Source: Alphaproteobacteria bacterium (GTDB taxonomy: Bacteria > Pseudomonadota > Alphaproteobacteria > Rs-D84). Taken from it: DNA of 24,232 nucleotides. Positions 21,273-24,232 of the stretch are shown piece after piece. The notes under the pieces were generated by a model. The model was not told the origin of the DNA. It was given only the letters and a program-made list of their open reading frames with translations, and did no database searches. The stretch is from assembly GCA_017937735.1 (NCBI GenBank), contig JAGBCZ010000007.1, positions 1 through 24,232 on the forward strand, given 5' to 3'. The position numbers and the translations under genes are program-made. How positions within the stretch are numbered: position 1 is the stretch's first letter; every line of letters starts with the position of its first letter.

Positions 21273-21935
21273 ATGAAAATATTAAATAAAAAAATTGCCA
21301 GTAAAAAATCTTCGGTTGCGTGGCTGCAACGTCAGGCGACTGATCCATACGTTGCCCAGGCCCAGCGTGATGGATATCGGGCCCGTGCGGCGTATAAGTT
21401 GATTGAAATGAACGAGAAATTTAAATTTCTGCGTAACGGTCAGGTTGTTGTTGACCTGGGGGCGGCGCCGGGGTCTTGGTCACAGTATATTGCACGCACA
21501 TATCCAAAAAGTCGTATTTTTGCGATGGATTTGCTGGAAATATCGCCGATTGTTGGTGTTGAAACGTATCAAGGTGACTTTACATCTGATGCGGCGTTGG
21601 ATTGGCTGAACGAGAAATTAAATTTGCCGGTTGATGAATATGGTCATGGTACGGTTGATGTGGTTGTGTCAGATATGGCGCCGAACACGGTTGGACATAA
21701 AAAAACGGACCATATTCGTCAGATGGTATTGTTGGAATATGCGTTTGATTTTGCATTACGTGCGTTAAAGCCAGGCGGGACATTTGTCTGTAAATCGTTC
21801 ACAGGTGGCACAACCAACGATTTATTAAAACAAATCAAAGAAAAATTTACATCTGTGCATCATATCAAGCCACCATCTTCGCGCAAGGACAGTGTTGAAA
21901 TGTTTATCGTTGCGCTTGGGTTCAAAGGTTGCTAG
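21273..21935 (+). CDS. rlmE: 23S rRNA (uridine2552-2'-O)-methyltransferase
   Basis: A 220-residue FtsJ/RrmJ methyltransferase that methylates U2552 in the A loop of 23S rRNA using S-adenosylmethionine. The catalytic tetrad Lys42 (RAAYK), Asp134 (SDMAPN), Lys174 (CKSF) and Glu209 (VEMF) is complete. The SAM-binding loop VVDLGAAPGSWSQY is at 59-72, and DLLE at 86-89 follows the second strand. Length matches the family. The start at 21273 is the first ATG in frame with the conserved basic N-terminus. The ribosome site is weak (AGGT). A strong terminator follows the stop. Confidence 0.96.
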   Translation: MKILNKKIASKKSSVAWLQRQATDPYVAQAQRDGYRARAAYKLIEMNEKFKFLRNGQVVVDLGAAPGSWSQYIARTYPKSRIFAMDLLEISPIVGVETYQGDFTSDAALDWLNEKLNLPVDEYGHGTVDVVVSDMAPNTVGHKKTDHIRQMVLLEYAFDFALRALKPGGTFVCKSFTGGTTNDLLKQIKEKFTSVHHIKPPSSRKDSVEMFIVALGFKGC

Positions 21936-21936
21936 A

Positions 21937-21966
21937 AAAAATCCCCAAATTTTTGGGGATTTTTTT
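21937..21966 (+). terminator. Rho-independent terminator after rlmE
   Basis: ATCCCCAAA (21941-21949) pairs with TTTGGGGAT (21952-21960), directly followed by six T residues. It closes the uvrA-to-rlmE block. Confidence 0.9.
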
Positions 21967-22142
21967 CCAGTGTAAGTGTTGGCATGATTTTAATATGTAA
22001 CATAATAAAAATAATTCCACCACTAACCACTTTCGCTTCTTTGTATATACACCGTAATATGCGGTTTTTTAAGGCTTTTTACTGTCAAGAAAAAAGATTC
22101 CTAGAAACGCAGAAAAATCAAGAAAAATATGCTTGTCATGCG

Positions 22143-22151
22143 TGTGATAAT
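22143..22151 (+). promoter_or_regulatory. Possible extended -10 of the surface-protein gene
   Basis: TGTGATAAT, an extended -10 pattern, lies 51 nt before the ATG at 22203. No good -35 is seen. Nothing else is recognised between the rlmE terminator and this gene. Confidence 0.3.
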
Positions 22152-22202
22152 GTTCTAACATCCAAGCATAAATCAAGGTGGTTTTTGTAGGAAAGGTCGG
22201 AA

Positions 22203-24232
22203 ATGCTTGGAATTTTTAAGCATATAAAGTATGCAATTTGTGCAATTTTTGTATTTTGCGCAGTGGCGTTGTCATCTAATTTTGCATTTGCGGGTTATGT
22301 GTGTCCTGCACAAACTGTGACATATTCCAGCTGTAAATCTGGGTATTATATGACATACAAGGGTGTGTATAACGGCACACCCCAGGCCGGGAATCTGTGT
22401 TCAGCATGTCCAGATGGGTATACGTGTTCTGGCGGGACGGCGGCCCCAACAATTACATGTGCGGCAGGTACCCGTGTTGTTACTGCTGGGGCAAAATGTA
22501 CAACGCCGTCTGGCGGTTGGTGGACCCCCGCATCCCACACTGTTACATACGGCCAGGTATCAACGGTAAATTACTGTATGGCGGGCTGGACGAATACAGA
22601 CTCAAACCGGCTGGCGCATATTTCTGGGTCATATTGTCGTAAATCAGTCGCCGCCGGAAACAGAACAATTAATACGATTTCTGCACGTTATATCAAGGTT
22701 ACAACCGGTGGCAATACCCTGAATGAGTATTCACAAGTCGTTGAAATTCAGGCATTTGCATCAAATGATGGCACGGGTACGAATTTGTTGTCGGGCAAGG
22801 GTGGAATATCTGGTACAAACCTAACCAACGCAACAGATGGTAGTTGGGCCAGGGCACAGTATGCCAGTGGTGCAATGATTTGGGATATGGGCAGTATCAA
22901 GAGCATTGGTTCCATTAAATTTGCGCTGTATACAGACGGACGTACATATTCTGATGTAACGATTGCGGTATCAACCAATAATTCAACATGGACAACTGTG
23001 TTGGGGCCAATTGATATTGCAACCCAAAATGTTACAACCGCCACAGGTGAACTGGTACGGTTAAAGAGTGTGTTACCGTGTACCGCCGGTACATATTCGG
23101 ATTCGGACAGTATCGTGGGGTTAACAGGTTCAAAATTATGCGCAGCATGTGCGATTGGGTCATACGCATCTGGTACAGGTAATACAGGTTGTACCGCATG
23201 TCAAAATGGGACAACCACCACCGCCACAGGTCAAAGCAGTTGTAACGCAGCGTGTTCGAATGCCATAGGTGTAACTGAATTTTATCCAGATGTGGTATGG
23301 AATACAGATAATACACTGACCAGATTGTGTGATAATTATCAATACTGTGATGAAGGTTATTATATATCACGTGACGGTGTTTGGGCAGATGATAGCGATG
23401 AAAGTCTTGTTGATAATGAGGGTTGGTTTTTGGCTGGCACTGTGTGCAGCACATGTCCAGATGATGCAGCACATTGTCCCGGTAGGGTTAAATCTCCTGT
23501 TTATCCTGTTACATTTAATTTCCAGGGTGGAACGGCAGATTTTTCAACAATGTATACTTCCCAGGATTCAACTTGTTCATTTTACTTGCAATATTCTTAT
23601 ACGTCCGGGTCTTGTATTACCAAGTTAGAAGTCCCAACACGTACTGGTTATACGTTCAAGGGCTATTATACGGCTGCATCTGGTGGGACACAGGTCGCAA
23701 GCGCAGATGGAACGATGTTGGCAGCAATAAATACAGCAGTTCCAAAAAATGCGCCTTCAACCCTGTATGCACAATGGACGGTGAATACGTCTGCAATGCA
23801 GGCTGATTTGTATTTTCGGTGCGAAGATGGTTCTTATGCTAAAAAAGCAGATGGCAGTAATGCAATATTTACTAGTGGATATGCCTGTGAAGATTTAGAG
23901 CAGTCATTTATATGTGATGGTAAATATGTAACAGGTTGGGATGATGATCTTGAAAATGTAGGTGGGTTGCCTAATAGTGAGGTATGTGATTTTGTAACCT
24001 ATGCAATTGATACGTATGGAGCCAATACTGGAATTAACTTTACGGCGAAATCTTATGGCGATGGTGTAACATCCACAGTGACATTGAATAACAATGGTGG
24101 GACTGGTGGTACGTCCAGTGTAAATGCAACATACGGCAGTGCAATGCCAAGTGCAACAATGCCAATGCGACCTGGATATATGTTTTCTGGGTATTATGAT
24201 ACAAATGAAGAAACAGGTGGAACCTCGTATTA
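22203..24232 (+). CDS. Secreted cysteine-rich surface protein with discoidin-like and InlB-type repeats, 3' end missing
   Basis: The frame is open from an ATG with GGAAAGG upstream to the window edge: 676 codons, partial. Residues 1-30 are a signal peptide (hydrophobic core 11-22, cleavage likely after AFA). A Cys-rich segment follows (34-145). Residues 160-290 resemble an F5/8 type C (discoidin) fold (ARYIKVTTGG, EIQAFASNDGTG, ATDGS, WDMGSIKSIGSIKF), a likely carbohydrate or surface binder. Cys-Gly repeats resembling GCC2/GCC3 or TNFR modules cover 293-347. InlB B-repeat-like units lie at about 475-526 (RTGYTFKGYYTAASGGTQV ... LYAQW) and from 625 on (VTLNNNGGTGGT, RPGYMFSGYYDT). Probably an adhesin at the host interface. 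Anchoring is unknown because the C-terminus is missing. Confidence 0.85.
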   Translation, partial: MLGIFKHIKYAICAIFVFCAVALSSNFAFAGYVCPAQTVTYSSCKSGYYMTYKGVYNGTPQAGNLCSACPDGYTCSGGTAAPTITCAAGTRVVTAGAKCTTPSGGWWTPASHTVTYGQVSTVNYCMAGWTNTDSNRLAHISGSYCRKSVAAGNRTINTISARYIKVTTGGNTLNEYSQVVEIQAFASNDGTGTNLLSGKGGISGTNLTNATDGSWARAQYASGAMIWDMGSIKSIGSIKFALYTDGRTYSDVTIAVSTNNSTWTTVLGPIDIATQNVTTATGELVRLKSVLPCTAGTYSDSDSIVGLTGSKLCAACAIGSYASGTGNTGCTACQNGTTTTATGQSSCNAACSNAIGVTEFYPDVVWNTDNTLTRLCDNYQYCDEGYYISRDGVWADDSDESLVDNEGWFLAGTVCSTCPDDAAHCPGRVKSPVYPVTFNFQGGTADFSTMYTSQDSTCSFYLQYSYTSGSCITKLEVPTRTGYTFKGYYTAASGGTQVASADGTMLAAINTAVPKNAPSTLYAQWTVNTSAMQADLYFRCEDGSYAKKADGSNAIFTSGYACEDLEQSFICDGKYVTGWDDDLENVGGLPNSEVCDFVTYAIDTYGANTGINFTAKSYGDGVTSTVTLNNNGGTGGTSSVNATYGSAMPSATMPMRPGYMFSGYYDTNEETGGTSY

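Noticed and set aside
1..24232. CRISPR arrays, insertion sequences, integrases or replication origin
   Set aside because: Looked for evenly spaced repeats, transposase or integrase motifs and iteron or DnaA-box clusters by eye and found none.

Overview
The window looks like a stretch of an AT-rich, compact genome, most consistent with an uncultured, host-associated alphaproteobacterium. The main evidence is UvrA, whose first zinc-finger cysteines are replaced in the way I associate with alphaproteobacterial UvrA, plus a TspO homologue, an alphaproteobacterial-looking tRNA-Arg(UCU) and very short intergenic gaps. The affiliation is inferred, not proven. Standard code is used (TGA acts as a stop). 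Recognisable promoters often have a TTGNNN -35, a 16-17 nt spacer and a TATAAT-like -10. Several place the transcription start within a few bases of the ATG, which predicts leaderless mRNAs.

Left part (1-5700), accessory-looking. A divergent prolyl-tRNA-synthetase-like protein is translationally coupled to an unknown gene that leaves the window. About 1 kb without a convincing gene follows. It carries three tandem modules, each ending in a tRNA-Pro-like 3' tail and a terminator-like hairpin. Next come a coupled pair (MoxR/CobS-type AAA+ ATPase plus a phage-type VWA-like partner) and a membrane-anchored or secreted muramidase of GH108 type.

Middle (5700-16600), mostly housekeeping. There is a compact ABC-F protein behind a long leader with mini-ORFs and a hairpin; a phosphoglycerol-transferase-like membrane enzyme directly abutting dgkA (diacylglycerol release and recycling); an HdeD-like membrane protein; tRNA-Arg and a CAU-anticodon tRNA; a PIF1-like helicase; and the minus-strand operon lon-tsaB-unknown-rimI. 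In that operon Lon ends exactly where its protease domain should begin. tspO, ftsB-like and dusB follow, packed so tightly that convergent genes share stop-codon palindromes.

Right part (16600-24232). rodZ is followed by uvrA. Directly after the uvrA stop comes an orphan SRP54/Ffh M domain with no GTPase domain, whose natural start lies in a different frame from the body. Then come a small unknown gene, rlmE with a strong terminator, and a large secreted cysteine-rich surface protein with a discoidin-like region and InlB-type repeats that runs off the right edge.

The strongest candidates for undescribed biology are the protease-less Lon, the frame-split orphan SRP M domain, the AAA+/VWA-like pair, the ABC-F leader and the tRNA-tailed repeat modules.
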